A stretch of DNA of 64,000 nt from Oscillospiraceae bacterium (GCA_020025175.1 JAHHSM010000004.1:1-64000), one strand, 5' to 3'; shown: positions 6,349-16,030, counted from the stretch's first letter. Notes: generated by a model from the sequence alone, not told the origin. A program made the numbers and translations.

Positions 6349-9183
6349 ATGGCGATGGATTACAACAAGACGATCAATCTGCCTAAGACCGACTTCCCCA
6401 TGCGTGCGGGTTTGCCCAAGCGTGAGCCGGAAATGCTGGCAAACTGGAAGAAGATCGACGTTTATAATGAACTTTTGAAAAAGAACGCGAAGAAGCCGCG
6501 CTTTTCTCTGCACGATGGCCCTCCCTTCTCCAACGGCGAGCTCCACATGGGTCATGCGCTGAACAAGGCTTTGAAGGATTTCATCACGCGCAGCTATGCC
6601 ATGCGCGGCTACTATACCCCCTACATCCCCGGCTGGGATAACCACGGTATGCCCATTGAAAGCGCCATCATTAAAAAGAACAAGCTCAACCGCAAGGAAA
6701 TGAGCATTCCCGATTTCCGTGACGCCTGCCAGGAGTTTGCACAGCACTATATCGATGTGCAGATGGAAGGCTTCAAGCGCATGGGTGTCACCGCCGACTG
6801 GGAACATCCCTACAAAACCATGAATCCCTCCTTTGAAGCGGAAGAAGTCAAAATCTTCGGCGAGATGTACAAAAAAGGCTACATCTATAAGGGCAAAAAG
6901 CCCGTTTATTGGTGCTACAACGATGAAACCGCTTTGGCAGAAGCTGAGATCGAGTATCAGGACGATCCCTGTACCACCATCTTTGTCAAGTTCCCCGTGA
7001 AGGACGATTTGGGCAAGCTGGGACAGTACTGCGACCTTTCCAAGCTGTCCTTCGTCATTTGGACCACCACACCCTGGACCCTGCCCGGCAACCGTGCCAT
7101 CTCTCTCAACGCAAATCTGGACTATGTTCTGATGGAAGTTCCCGGCGGTGAGGTTTACATTGTGGCAGCCGATCTGGCTGAGTCTGTGTGCAAAGCTGCC
7201 GGCATCGAGGAGCACAAGGTCCTCGCCACCCTCAAGGGCAGCGAATTTGAGCTGATGACAGCACAGCATCCCCTGCTTCCCAATGTGGAATCCGCTGTCA
7301 TCAACGGCGATCATGTCACACTGGATGCAGGTTCCGGCTGCGTTCATACCGCTCCCGGCTTCGGTGCGGACGACTATTTCATCTGCCAGGCCTATGACCG
7401 CGCAGGCAAAACCAATATCGGTGTGCCCGTGCCCGTCAACGAGCGCGGCGTGATGACCGACGAGGTGTTCAACGGCGTACACCTTTCCAAGGCAAACGAT
7501 TATGTGCTGCCCAAGCTCCGTGAATGCGGCGCACTGCTCGCCAGCCAGGACATTACTCACTCCTATCCCCATTGCTGGCGCTGCAAGAACCCCATCATCT
7601 TCCGTGCAACGCCCCAGTGGTTCTGCTCCGTGGATGCATTCAAAGACGACGCAGTCAAAGCCTGCGACGGCGTGCGCTGGCTGCCTGAGTGGGGCAAGGA
7701 TCGCATGATTTCCATGATCCGTGAGCGCAACGACTGGTGCATCAGCCGTCAGCGCAAATGGGGTCTGCCCATTCCCGTTTTCTACTGCGCAGACTGCGGC
7801 AAGCCCGTCTGCACCGATGAAACCATCGCAGCTGTTTCCGCTCTGTTTGGCGCAGAAGGCTCCAACGCATGGTTTAAAAAGGAAGCTGCCGACATCCTGC
7901 CCACGGGCTTTGCCTGCCCCCACTGCGGCGGCAAGTCCTTCAGCAAGGAAGAGGATACACTGGACGGCTGGTTCGATTCCGGTTCTTCCCACTATGCTTC
8001 CATGAAGCACGATCAGGGCTTCTGGCCCGCCGACCTGTATATTGAAGGTCTTGACCAGTATCGCGGCTGGTTCCAGTCCTCTCTGCTGACCTCCGTCGGC
8101 GCGCTGGGCAATGAAGCACCCTTCAAGCAGTGCCTGACCCACGGCTGGACTGTGGACGGCGAGGGCCGCGCAATGCATAAATCGCTGGGCAACGGTATGG
8201 CCCCTGCGCAGATTATCGACAAATACGGCGCAGACCTGCTCCGCCTGTGGGCCGGCAGTGCCGATTACCACGTGGACGTGCGCTGCAGCGACAATATTTT
8301 CAAGCAGCTCTCTCAGAACTATCTGAAGTTCCGCAACACTGCCCGCTACTGTCTGGGCAACCTGGACGGCTTCGATCCCAACCATCTGGTCGCTCCTGAG
8401 GACATGGAAGAGCTGGACAAGTGGGCAATCACCAAGCTGAACCAGCTGATTGAAAAATGCTTTGCAGCTTATGATAACTACGAGTTCCATGTCATTTCCC
8501 ACGCCATCAACGATTTCTGCGTAGTGGAGCTAAGCTCCTTCTATCTGGATATCATTAAGGACCGCCTCTACTGCGAGGAGAAGGACGGCCGCCTGCGCCG
8601 CAGTGCCCAGACGGCTCTGTATCTGATTCTGGATACCATGACCAAGCTGTTTGCGCCCATTTTGGCGTTCACCTGCGATGAGATCTGGCTCTCCATGCCC
8701 CATCGTGACGAGGACGATGCACGCAATGTCCTGTTTAACGAGATGAACAAGCCTTTCACCGATTATGCTCTTGGCGATGTGGCCATGCTGCGCTGGGGCG
8801 TTTTGATGCAGCTGCGTGACAGCGTCAACGCCGCGCTGGAAGCCGCCCGTGCGGAAAAGAAGATCGGCAAGGCACTGGAAGCACATGTGCTGCTCGTCAC
8901 TGACAAGCCTGTGGCTCAGAGCAATCTGGAGGAAACCAGAAAGGCATTTGAATCCCAGTGGGCAGACCTGTTTATCGTTTCCGATGTGGAAGTGTCCGAA
9001 GATGCTGCACTATATGCCAAGGGCGCTGAAACGTCCATTGAGGGTGTCCGTGTTGTGGTCAGCGAGGCAAAGGGCGCAAAGTGCCCCCGCTGCTGGAAGC
9101 ACTCCACCGCATCCGGTACCGATGATTTGTGCCCCCGCTGCGCCGCAGTGGTCGCAAAGCTTCCCTTTACCTGCGAAGAATAA
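6349..9183 (+). CDS. ileS: isoleucyl-tRNA synthetase
   Basis: A class I synthetase of 944 residues that charges tRNA-Ile and edits misactivated valine. The HIGH motif reads HMGH at residues 66-69 within PPFSNGELHMGHALNKALKDF. The KMSKS-type loop reads MHKSLGN at about 609-615. The editing domain (TTTPWTLPGNRAISLN) lies in the first half, and a four-cysteine zinc knuckle CPRCWKHS...CPRC ends the protein. The AGGAGGA ribosome site is strong. The gene is flanked by its own promoter and terminator. Confidence 0.98.
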   Translation: MAMDYNKTINLPKTDFPMRAGLPKREPEMLANWKKIDVYNELLKKNAKKPRFSLHDGPPFSNGELHMGHALNKALKDFITRSYAMRGYYTPYIPGWDNHGMPIESAIIKKNKLNRKEMSIPDFRDACQEFAQHYIDVQMEGFKRMGVTADWEHPYKTMNPSFEAEEVKIFGEMYKKGYIYKGKKPVYWCYNDETALAEAEIEYQDDPCTTIFVKFPVKDDLGKLGQYCDLSKLSFVIWTTTPWTLPGNRAISLNANLDYVLMEVPGGEVYIVAADLAESVCKAAGIEEHKVLATLKGSEFELMTAQHPLLPNVESAVINGDHVTLDAGSGCVHTAPGFGADDYFICQAYDRAGKTNIGVPVPVNERGVMTDEVFNGVHLSKANDYVLPKLRECGALLASQDITHSYPHCWRCKNPIIFRATPQWFCSVDAFKDDAVKACDGVRWLPEWGKDRMISMIRERNDWCISRQRKWGLPIPVFYCADCGKPVCTDETIAAVSALFGAEGSNAWFKKEAADILPTGFACPHCGGKSFSKEEDTLDGWFDSGSSHYASMKHDQGFWPADLYIEGLDQYRGWFQSSLLTSVGALGNEAPFKQCLTHGWTVDGEGRAMHKSLGNGMAPAQIIDKYGADLLRLWAGSADYHVDVRCSDNIFKQLSQNYLKFRNTARYCLGNLDGFDPNHLVAPEDMEELDKWAITKLNQLIEKCFAAYDNYEFHVISHAINDFCVVELSSFYLDIIKDRLYCEEKDGRLRRSAQTALYLILDTMTKLFAPILAFTCDEIWLSMPHRDEDDARNVLFNEMNKPFTDYALGDVAMLRWGVLMQLRDSVNAALEAARAEKKIGKALEAHVLLVTDKPVAQSNLEETRKAFESQWADLFIVSDVEVSEDAALYAKGAETSIEGVRVVVSEAKGAKCPRCWKHSTASGTDDLCPRCAAVVAKLPFTCEE

Positions 9184-9190
9184 TGCAACA

Positions 9191-9230
9191 AAGCGGGGCA
9201 CAGGATCTTCCTGCGCCCCGCTTTCTTTTT
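9191..9230 (+). terminator. Rho-independent terminator after ileS
   Basis: AAGCGGGGC-CAGG pairs with CCTG-GCCCCGCTT (9191-9222) with single-base bulges, followed by TTTCTTTTT. It lies 7 bases after the ileS stop. Confidence 0.85.
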
Positions 9231-9394
9231 CCTTTTATATGTCAGTCCCCTTTTCCTCCGCTCCCCGGTTTAAATAGATTGCTTTTTGTATAGTTTAATT
9301 GTTTTATTTCTATTCGTATTGATTTATTGTGCTTTTCACGTCCACACAGAAAAATTGACCCCAAAAAGATTGAAGAAATGAGGAATTGCTTATC

Positions 9395-9922
9395 ATGATT
9401 TTGCTTTGTCTTATGGCTGCTGCCCTGCTGGTTGCTGCCGATCAGGCAGTGAAATTCTGGACAGTGGCGCAGTTTTCCGCTCCTGCAGCGCCCAATATCT
9501 ACGCCACTGCCGATGCGCCTGTGGATTTCATCCCCGGGCTTGTGGAGCTGACCCGTGTGCACAACTACGGCGCCGCCTGGTCCAGCTTTTCCGGCATGCC
9601 CTTTGTGCTCATTGGTTTGACCAGTGCCGTTATGGTGGTACTTCTTGTTTTGCTTGTGAAAAAAATCGTCCGTCATCCCATGGGTCTTGTGGGACTGACG
9701 CTGGTGCTTTCCGGCGGTATCGGCAATCTGATCGACCGTATCCGCCTGGGCTATGTGGTGGATATGCTGCATTTTGAATTCTGGCCCAGCTACCCCGTTT
9801 TTAATGTGGCGGATATCTTCATCGTCGTGGGTGTGATTGTGCTGATGGGTTATTATTTCTTCCTCTATGAAAAGACGGACAGCAAGCAGGCACGTTTAAA
9901 GCAGCCGCGCGAGGAGGGCTGA
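9395..9922 (+). CDS. lspA: lipoprotein signal peptidase (signal peptidase II)
   Basis: A polytopic aspartyl protease of 175 residues that removes signal peptides from prolipoproteins. Four membrane helices are visible. The catalytic aspartates are D114 (GNLIDRI) and D140 (FNVADIFI), and HNYGAAWS is the conserved loop before the second helix. The ATG at 9395 was preferred to an in-frame TTG at 9386 because AGGA (9381-9384) is only one base from the TTG but ten from the ATG. It ends one base before rluD, so the two are co-transcribed. Several lipoproteins in this window are possible substrates. Confidence 0.95.
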   Translation: MILLCLMAAALLVAADQAVKFWTVAQFSAPAAPNIYATADAPVDFIPGLVELTRVHNYGAAWSSFSGMPFVLIGLTSAVMVVLLVLLVKKIVRHPMGLVGLTLVLSGGIGNLIDRIRLGYVVDMLHFEFWPSYPVFNVADIFIVVGVIVLMGYYFFLYEKTDSKQARLKQPREEG

Positions 9923-9923
9923 T

Positions 9924-10844
9924 ATGGAACCGATCGTGCTCACTCCCGCCGCCGAAGATGCCGGCGCGCGTATCGACAGTTTCCTTGCCTCCAAACTGGA
10001 AGGCATCACACGCTCCGCCGCTCAGAAGCTCATCGAAAGCGGCAGCATCCTGGTGAACGAAAAAAACATTGCGAAAAATTATAAGCTGACGGGCAAAGAG
10101 ACGATTTCCGTCACGCTGCCGGAAGTGGAGGAAACCGATATTACGGCGCAGAACATTCCTCTCGACATTATATTTGAAGATGAGGATGTCATTGTAGTGA
10201 ACAAGCCTTCGGGGCTTGTGGTGCATCCTGCGCCCGGTCACAGCGACGGTACACTGGTCAATGCGCTGCTCTACCACTGCGGAGACAGTCTTTCCGGCAT
10301 CGGCGGCGAAAAACGCCCCGGCATTGTCCACCGCATCGACCGTGATACCTCCGGTTTGATTATTGTAGCCAAAAACGATGCCGCCCACCTCTTTCTCTCC
10401 GCCCAGCTGGCTGACCATACGCTGGCACGCACTTATGAAGCCATCTGTCTGGGCAATTTCCGCGAGGACAGCGGCACGGTGGATGCCCCCATCGGACGGC
10501 ATCATACCGACCGCAAAAAAATGGCGGTCACCACCCACAATGCCCGCAATGCGGTGACCCATTGGGAAGTTATCACCCGTTACGGCGGTTTTACCCATGT
10601 GCGCTGTAAGCTGGAGACAGGGCGCACCCATCAGATCCGTGTGCATATGGCGCATATCGGCCATCCCATTCTGGGCGACACGGTGTATGGTGCCAAAAAA
10701 GCCGTGCCGGGTCTGACCGGTCAGTGCCTCCATGCGGTGGGACTGCAATTCATTCACCCTCGCACAAAGGAGCTGATCTCCCTCTCCTGTCCGCTGCCGG
10801 AGGAATTTCAAAAGCAGCTGCGCAAGCTGGAGCACAGCTGCTGA
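9924..10844 (+). CDS. rluD: RluD-type 23S rRNA pseudouridine synthase
   Basis: A 306-residue enzyme with an N-terminal S4 RNA-binding domain (about 14-75: ARIDSFLASKLEGITRSAAQKLIESGSILVNEK) and a RluA/RluD catalytic domain. The catalytic aspartate is D141 in HRIDRDTSGL; most homologues have HRLDRDTSG, a conservative change. The C-terminal ETGRTHQIRVHMAHIGHPILGD block is characteristic. The lspA-rluD pairing is common in Firmicutes. Exact target uridines cannot be told from sequence. Confidence 0.94.
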   Translation: MEPIVLTPAAEDAGARIDSFLASKLEGITRSAAQKLIESGSILVNEKNIAKNYKLTGKETISVTLPEVEETDITAQNIPLDIIFEDEDVIVVNKPSGLVVHPAPGHSDGTLVNALLYHCGDSLSGIGGEKRPGIVHRIDRDTSGLIIVAKNDAAHLFLSAQLADHTLARTYEAICLGNFREDSGTVDAPIGRHHTDRKKMAVTTHNARNAVTHWEVITRYGGFTHVRCKLETGRTHQIRVHMAHIGHPILGDTVYGAKKAVPGLTGQCLHAVGLQFIHPRTKELISLSCPLPEEFQKQLRKLEHSC

Positions 10845-10859
10845 AATCATACTAAAAAA

Positions 10860-10894
10860 CAGCAGCAGCCCCCTTAGTGGCTGCTGTCTTTATT
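10860..10894 (+). terminator. terminator after rluD
   Basis: CAGCAGCC (10863-10870) pairs with GGCTGCTG (10879-10886), then TCTTTATTT follows. It is 16 bases after the rluD stop. Confidence 0.75.
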
Positions 10895-10952
10895 TCCGGA
10901 ACACAGGGCAATACCGCTAAAAGATGCCCAAGCATTTTGTATCATATTACGA

Positions 10953-10980
10953 TTGTATCCCAAAAACAGCGTGCTATACT
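10953..10980 (+). promoter_or_regulatory. predicted promoter of the small lipoprotein gene
   Basis: TTGTAT (10953-10958), a 16-base spacer and a good -10 box TATACT (10975-10980). The -35 match is weak. Confidence 0.45.
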
Positions 10981-11032
10981 TAAAATAGCATTTCTGTCTT
11001 CGCTGAATAAAAATCGAAAGGATGAATAACAA

Positions 11033-11443
11033 ATGAAAAAGATACCATTTGCCATAATGCTTTCCGTGCTTCTTCTGGTATTCATCGGCTGTTCCAATAC
11101 AGCGCAGAATGAGGATAAAAATACCGATGGGGATGCGTGGGATGTTTCTTTAACCTGCGCAGCAGAGTCCTTTGAAAATGAGTATGTGATCACCTACAGT
11201 GAGACAAAAATTATTTCTAAAACCGGAACTTTTACAGTGGAAAATAAAAATGATTTTCCAATCAAGGTTCATATTTCGGCCGGCAAGGGAGAGCAGTCCC
11301 TGGATGTGGAGCCCGGAAAAGCTGCATACTTTTCAGACATTGCAACAGATGAAACGTATGGGGTTGGCATTCATGCGGATGTAGAGGAAGGCACGATGAT
11401 TGATGTTATGATATACGATGGAAAGCGCTCTGATATTGGCTGA
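11033..11443 (+). CDS. hypothetical lipoprotein
   Basis: A 136-residue protein with a lipoprotein signal peptide: MKKIP, a hydrophobic stretch, then the lipobox FIGC with C20 as the likely lipidated residue. The mature part begins with a polar, acidic linker, and the rest looks like a small beta-rich domain. No family was recognised. It has its own promoter and terminator, so it is transcribed alone. Its coding strand is richer in A than its neighbours, which could hint at different ancestry, but the gene is short. Confidence 0.8.
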   Translation: MKKIPFAIMLSVLLLVFIGCSNTAQNEDKNTDGDAWDVSLTCAAESFENEYVITYSETKIISKTGTFTVENKNDFPIKVHISAGKGEQSLDVEPGKAAYFSDIATDETYGVGIHADVEEGTMIDVMIYDGKRSDIG

Positions 11444-11454
11444 GGTCAAACATT

Positions 11455-11486
11455 ACAGGCAGAGAACAAGTTCTCTGCCTGTTTTT
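11455..11486 (+). terminator. terminator after the lipoprotein gene
   Basis: ACAGGCAGAGAAC pairs with GTTCTCTGCCTGT around a two-base centre and is followed by TTTTT (11482-11486). It overlaps the last codons of the opposing noc gene. Confidence 0.85.
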
Positions 11487-12312
11487 ATACCCCCTGCAAT
11501 GTTTTTGCTTTGGGAATGGAAATGGTCAGCGTGATCGACTCGTCCGTTTCCTCCCGTCCGCAGGTGGCATCCACCCCCGCACGGCGCATAATATCCATGC
11601 TGTGATTGATGGAATTGAGGAACAGGCGCACATCTTTAATAATAAAGCTCGGCTTGCGCCCCCTTGCATTTGCTTCCTTTTTTTGCAGTACCGTTTCTAT
11701 GTAAGCCTCCGTCTGGGCAACATTGAACCCCTTTGCAATAATGGTGCGGAGCGCCTCCATGCGATCCTCCTCCCCCTCGATACGCAGCAACGCTCTTGCG
11801 TGACGCTCGGTCAGTCCCTTGGATAACAGCAGCTCGGCGCAGGGAGAAGATAATTTCAGCAAACGCAGCTTATTTGCCACCGCCGACTGGGATTTACCCA
11901 GCTTTTCCGCCACTTTTTCCTGAGAAAAACCATAGGCTTCAATAAGCTTCTGCATGGCAACGGCCTCCTCCATATAGTTGAGATCCCGGCGCTGAATATT
12001 TTCAATGAGCGCCAGAATGGAGGCATCCTCTTCGCTCACCGCTGCCACCAGGCACGGCACCTCCCGCAAACCTGCCATCCGCGCCGCACGCAAACGCCGC
12101 TCACCTGCCACCAGTTCAAAGCCGCCGCTGTTTTTCCGCCGCACCGTCAGCGGCTGTAAAATACCGTAGCGCTTGATGCTCTCTGCCAGTTCCAGCAGCG
12201 CACCTTCCTCGAAATGCTTTCTGGGCTGTGCGCGGTTGGCCACAATCTGCGCAATCGGCAGATAAAATACCTTGTCCGATTCATAGCTTTTTTTGCTTCG
12301 CAGTAGCTGCAT
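11485..12312 (-). CDS. noc: nucleoid occlusion protein Noc (ParB family)
   Basis: A 275-residue ParB-superfamily CTPase. The CTP-binding box is GERRLRAARMAGL (residues 70-82), and the helix-turn-helix is SQEKVAEKLGKSQSAVANKL. The recognition helix reads GKSQ...ANK (Q142, K148). Glutamine and lysine at these positions are reported Noc specificity residues, whereas the ParB at 25.9 kb has GKSR. Noc binds NBS palindromes and blocks Z-ring assembly over the chromosome. A perfect NBS lies inside gyrA in this window. The ATG at 12312 was chosen over 12321 because AGGAG abuts the latter with no spacing. It sits alone, not next to parA or rsmG as in Bacillus. Confidence 0.88.
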   Translation of the reverse strand: MQLLRSKKSYESDKVFYLPIAQIVANRAQPRKHFEEGALLELAESIKRYGILQPLTVRRKNSGGFELVAGERRLRAARMAGLREVPCLVAAVSEEDASILALIENIQRRDLNYMEEAVAMQKLIEAYGFSQEKVAEKLGKSQSAVANKLRLLKLSSPCAELLLSKGLTERHARALLRIEGEEDRMEALRTIIAKGFNVAQTEAYIETVLQKKEANARGRKPSFIIKDVRLFLNSINHSMDIMRRAGVDATCGREETDESITLTISIPKAKTLQGV

Positions 12313-12526
12313 ATACGTCATCTCCTGTCATAAATTGAACAACCTGTTTTCAATATAGGACAGGCAGCGTGAAAAGCACGGCGAATGATGGCGAGGTGGG
12401 AAATTTTTTCCACATTCCCTGTCAAATATGTGGATATGTCCATTTACAATGGGGAAAATATTGGGTAAACTAAAAGGAAATACAATAAGTTTTCCCCAAA
12501 TTTTTTGATCAAACTGGAGATACACT

Positions 12527-13237
12527 ATGCTCAACACGATTTTATTTGACCTCGACGGCACCCTGCTCCCCATGGATCAGGATGCCTTTATCCACGCTTA
12601 TGTAACCCAGCTCTGCCGCCGCTATGTGCCCTGCGGCTATGAAAAGGATGCCATTATCAAGGCACTGTGGGCAGGCACTGCCGCCATGGTGCAAAATGAC
12701 GGCTCCTGCAAAAATGAGGATCGCTTCTGGGCAGCCTTTACCCAGCAGCTGGGTGATCCCTCTGCGCTGCGCGACTCCATCCAATCCTTCTACACCGAAG
12801 AGTTTAATGCTGTGCGAGAGATCACGACCCCCTCAAAGCTGCCCCGCCAGATCGTCAACACGCTGCAGGATAAGGGCTATCAGCTGGTGCTTGCCACCAA
12901 CCCCCTGTTTCCGCCCGTCGGCGTGCAGACACGCCTTTCCTGGATCGATCTTGCGCCCAAGGATTTTTCCCATGTAACCACTTATGATAACTCTACCTTC
13001 TGCAAACCCTTCCCCGGCTATTATCAGGAAATTCTGAAAACGATCGGCAAGTCGCCCGAAGAATGCCGCATGGTGGGCAACAATCCTTTGGATGACATGT
13101 CTGCGGCAAAGCTGGGTCTGGATGTCTATTTTGTGACGGATTTCATTGAAAATGAAAAAAATCTGCCCACAGACGCATTTCCTCAGGGTTCCCTTGCGGA
13201 TGTGCTCACTTGGGCCCAGGAGCTGCCGTGTCTCTGA
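12527..13237 (+). CDS. HAD-family hydrolase (YjjG-like)
   Basis: A 236-residue hydrolase with motif I FDLDGTLL (D8, D10), a helical cap, motif II region VLATNP, and a C-terminal CRMVGNNPLDDMSAAKLGLDVYFVTDF block that carries the acidic motif IV. This arrangement fits phosphoglycolate phosphatase or nucleotidase-like HADs; the substrate is unknown. It is divergent from noc across a 214-base AT-rich gap holding TTTTCCACA (12406-12414) and TGTGGATAT, both similar to DnaA boxes. Confidence 0.85.
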   Translation: MLNTILFDLDGTLLPMDQDAFIHAYVTQLCRRYVPCGYEKDAIIKALWAGTAAMVQNDGSCKNEDRFWAAFTQQLGDPSALRDSIQSFYTEEFNAVREITTPSKLPRQIVNTLQDKGYQLVLATNPLFPPVGVQTRLSWIDLAPKDFSHVTTYDNSTFCKPFPGYYQEILKTIGKSPEECRMVGNNPLDDMSAAKLGLDVYFVTDFIENEKNLPTDAFPQGSLADVLTWAQELPCL

Positions 13238-13298
13238 TTTTTCCACAAATTTTTTATCATAGAATTTTACTCTCTAAGCACAGAAAGGATTTGTTATT

Positions 13299-14003
13299 AT
13301 GTCCCGCCCTTTGCGAAAAGATGAACTCCGCCAGCAGCTTCAGGTATTGACGGCATCTCTTCGTCCCTCCCATTGCATCCTTGTTTTTCTCAGCAGCTGT
13401 GTGCTGGCCTTCGGTCTTTATCATGTCCATTCCCTGTCCGGGGTGACTGAAGGCGGTCTTTTGGGATTGACCCTTCTGCTGGATTACTGGCTGCATATTT
13501 CCCCCGCAGTCACCAGCTTTGTGGGCAGCATTCTTTGCTATGCACTGGGCTGGAAGCTCTTTGGAAAAGAGTTTCTGATGTATTCCTTTATTGCAACAGT
13601 CGGCTTTTCCGTTTCCTATAAAATCTTTGAGCAATTTGATCCCCTATGGCCCCAGCTGGCAGACATGCCCCTTGCAGCCGCTATTGTCGGTGCATTGTTC
13701 GTCGGTATCTCAACGGGTATATGTGTGCGCATCGGCGGCGCCACTTGCGGCGATGATGCCCTTGCCATGAGCGTTTCCCACATCACCCACATCAATATTC
13801 AGTGGGTATATCTCTTTTTCGATTTGGTCATCCTCATTCTGTCTTTGAGCTATATCCCCTTGCAGCGCATTTTTTATTCCCTGCTCACCGTGATTTTGTC
13901 CGGTCAGATCATCGGTCTGATGCAGAAAATTCCTTTGCCGCTGAAAGCGGCGCAGCAAGAAGATGTGCAAAAAGAACAGGATGATCCCCAGGAAGAAGTA
14001 TAA
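13299..14003 (+). CDS. YitT-like (DUF161-type) membrane protein
   Basis: A 234-residue protein with about five membrane helices after a polar N-terminus of some 25 residues. The segment VRIGGATCGDDALAMSVSHITHINIQW resembles the conserved loop of YitT/YczE-type proteins, which carry a GGxxGG(T/D)D-like motif. Function is unknown. It ends at a bidirectional terminator shared with the converging helicase-loader gene. Confidence 0.7.
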   Translation: MSRPLRKDELRQQLQVLTASLRPSHCILVFLSSCVLAFGLYHVHSLSGVTEGGLLGLTLLLDYWLHISPAVTSFVGSILCYALGWKLFGKEFLMYSFIATVGFSVSYKIFEQFDPLWPQLADMPLAAAIVGALFVGISTGICVRIGGATCGDDALAMSVSHITHINIQWVYLFFDLVILILSLSYIPLQRIFYSLLTVILSGQIIGLMQKIPLPLKAAQQEDVQKEQDDPQEEV

Positions 14004-14045
14004 AAAAATCTCCCCGCTTCATAAATGAAGTGGGGAGATTTTTTT
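14002..14045. terminator. bidirectional terminator
   Basis: AATCTCCCCGCTTCAT pairs with ATGAAGTGGGGAGATT around a two-base centre (14007-14040; one G-T pair), with A runs before and T runs after. It overlaps the stop codons of both converging genes. Confidence 0.9.
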
Positions 14046-15058
14046 CATAAAAGTCCTCTGCGCTGTTTGATTTTCCGGATGTCGTCGCCAAAAAAGTTCA
14101 GCATCCGATATTCGCCCGATAAACGGGAGGCAATCTGCGGAGAATACCGCTTTCGAATCTCCCCTTCGGTCAGGTTCGAGTTGATGATCGTCTTGCGCTC
14201 CGACACAATACGGCTGTTGATCAGCTGATAGAGCACATCCTGCACAAAGGGTGTGACCAGCTCCGTGCCCAGATCGTCCACAATCAAAAGGTCACAATTC
14301 AGACAGCGCTTCACATCCGCCGCTGCCTCCTCCTGCTCTTCCTCGCTGCCACGGCGGAACTTACTCGTTTCAAACTGACTGAACACATGGGTTGCCGTAT
14401 CATAGACTACGGAAAAACCGTTTTGCGACACTTCCTTTGCCATACAAGCCGAAAGAAAGGTCTTTCCCAGTCCCGGTGTACCGGTCAAAAAGAGACTTCC
14501 GCTGTTTTTCCCGAAGTTTCGGGCATAGCGATAGCAGGTTTCCCGAATCAAATCCATATTTTCATAGGGAGACATCCCATATTCCTGCCATTTCTCCTGA
14601 CTGTAATACTCCATGCGGAAGCTGTCAAAGCTCTGGGTGCCAATGTTGAGCAGCTTGGACAGCTCACGGTTCTGCTCCGTCACATAGTACGCCTTCAGGC
14701 AATCGCACAGCGCGCCGTCCTTGGTATATCCCGTATCGCCGCAGACAGCACAGCGCGGCTTTGCCGTCAGCGCATCCGGCTCATAGCCGAGGGAAAGCAG
14801 CAGCGCGCTCCGTTCCTCCTGCAAGGTGAGATTTTGCTGCTTCACCTTTTCTACCGCCGCCGACGGGTCCTGCCCATGGCGCAGTGCCGCCGCAATGACC
14901 TGCGTAATGGTGCTGCGCAGCATCCCATCGATCTGGGCAAGGCGAGGCTGCCTGCGATAAATCTCCTCGCGCTTTTGACGAAAGGCTGCTTCATATTTAC
15001 TTTTATCGCTTTCAAAGTGGGCACGGGCCTGCGCCATCAGCTTTCCATCATAGGACAC
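14045..15058 (-). CDS. DnaC/DnaI-family replicative helicase loader ATPase
   Basis: A 337-residue AAA+ protein. An N-terminal zinc-binding region (C103, C106, C118, C120) precedes the ATPase domain with Walker A GTPGLGKT (193-200) and Walker B LLIVDDLGTE. ERKTIINSNLTEGEIRKRYSPQIASRL carries sensor and arginine-finger regions typical of DnaI/DnaC. It loads the DnaB-type helicase at the origin. It starts 3 bases after the upstream DnaD-like gene, so the two loader components form one operon. The start site gives the normal family length. Confidence 0.92.
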   Translation of the reverse strand: MSYDGKLMAQARAHFESDKSKYEAAFRQKREEIYRRQPRLAQIDGMLRSTITQVIAAALRHGQDPSAAVEKVKQQNLTLQEERSALLLSLGYEPDALTAKPRCAVCGDTGYTKDGALCDCLKAYYVTEQNRELSKLLNIGTQSFDSFRMEYYSQEKWQEYGMSPYENMDLIRETCYRYARNFGKNSGSLFLTGTPGLGKTFLSACMAKEVSQNGFSVVYDTATHVFSQFETSKFRRGSEEEQEEAAADVKRCLNCDLLIVDDLGTELVTPFVQDVLYQLINSRIVSERKTIINSNLTEGEIRKRYSPQIASRLSGEYRMLNFFGDDIRKIKQRRGLL

Positions 15059-15061
15059 CCT

Positions 15062-16030
15062 TTACCCCTCCTTTTCTTCCGTCTGCTTCAAATATTCTTT
15101 CATCCAGGCAACGCTGTCCTGCACACCGGATGCAGGCGCATGTCCCTCTGTTCGCTTGCCTCCTCTTCTAGGCTCCTGCTGCGTGGGTTGATCGCCTTTG
15201 GTAATCTCCTCCATAGTATGAAGGCCCTTCTTATCCCAATCACGCAGAATGCCGTTGAGATATTTCCACTCCATTTTTCCGCATTTAAACACCGTTCTCT
15301 CATAGGCGTTTTCTACCACATCGGGCGAAAATCCCCAGCCTATCCAGCGTTCCAAATACTCCAATTCCCTGGAAACGGGGTCGCGTCCGCCCATATGCAG
15401 TGCCTCCATCATCCGAGGGATCAGTTCCTGCTTGCGGGCATATTCTTTGAGGTATTCCACCGCCAGCTCCTGGGTCAAAAGTCCCATGCGTTTCCACTGG
15501 TAGCCTTCCTTTTCCACCTGACGCATGGTCGGTCTGCGTTCGGGCCCGTATCTGCGCTCGGTGCGCTGGATGCAATGACCTACCAGCAAAAAAATGACGT
15601 CGGGCGGCAGACCCAGATCGCTGTATAGGCCCAAAAGCATGTTATCATCCTTTTCCGTCATAATGCGGTTGAGCTTTACGCCCACCGCCTGCCGCAAAGA
15701 CGCATAGTTTTGATCCTGCTCCAGCACAAGGGCGATATCATGGCGACTGTAATCCTTTTTCTCATGCACAGGCACCTGTTCCACAGGCACGACTTCTTCC
15801 TTTTTGCCCAAAAGCCCCAGCCTTTGCAGCCCCTCTTCCGCACCCTCCAAGGTGCTGTGATCCCAATGCAGCCCACGGCAGATATCCGCATCCTCCGTTT
15901 TTTCGCCTGCATTTGCCAGATATAAATACAGCAAGGCAGCATCTCCGCTGCCGCCCCGGATAATTGCACGCACATCACTGCGCGGAATTGCCACATGATC
16001 GCTCTCTCTGAGTTTCAGTGTATATCCCAT
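15062..16030 (-). CDS. DnaD-domain replication initiation protein
   Basis: A 322-residue protein. Residues 1-90 look like a winged-helix DnaB/DnaD N-terminal domain. Two DnaD-type helical repeats follow, the second ending in YERTVFKCGKMEWKYLNGILRDWDKKGLHT, which matches the DnaD/DnaB2 hallmark (KWxYLNGILxxW). The C-terminal tail is polar and ends in acidic residues. Partner of the adjacent helicase-loader ATPase. AGGAGG precedes the start. Whether it is nearer to Bacillus DnaB or DnaD cannot be decided by eye. Confidence 0.85.
   Translation of the reverse strand: MGYTLKLRESDHVAIPRSDVRAIIRGGSGDAALLYLYLANAGEKTEDADICRGLHWDHSTLEGAEEGLQRLGLLGKKEEVVPVEQVPVHEKKDYSRHDIALVLEQDQNYASLRQAVGVKLNRIMTEKDDNMLLGLYSDLGLPPDVIFLLVGHCIQRTERRYGPERRPTMRQVEKEGYQWKRMGLLTQELAVEYLKEYARKQELIPRMMEALHMGGRDPVSRELEYLERWIGWGFSPDVVENAYERTVFKCGKMEWKYLNGILRDWDKKGLHTMEEITKGDQPTQQEPRRGGKRTEGHAPASGVQDSVAWMKEYLKQTEEKEG

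Noticed and set aside
6322..8502. 726-residue open frame on the minus strand
   Set aside because: It is antisense to ileS, lacks a ribosome site and reads low-complexity sequence with no known domain; high-GC third positions of ileS keep it open.
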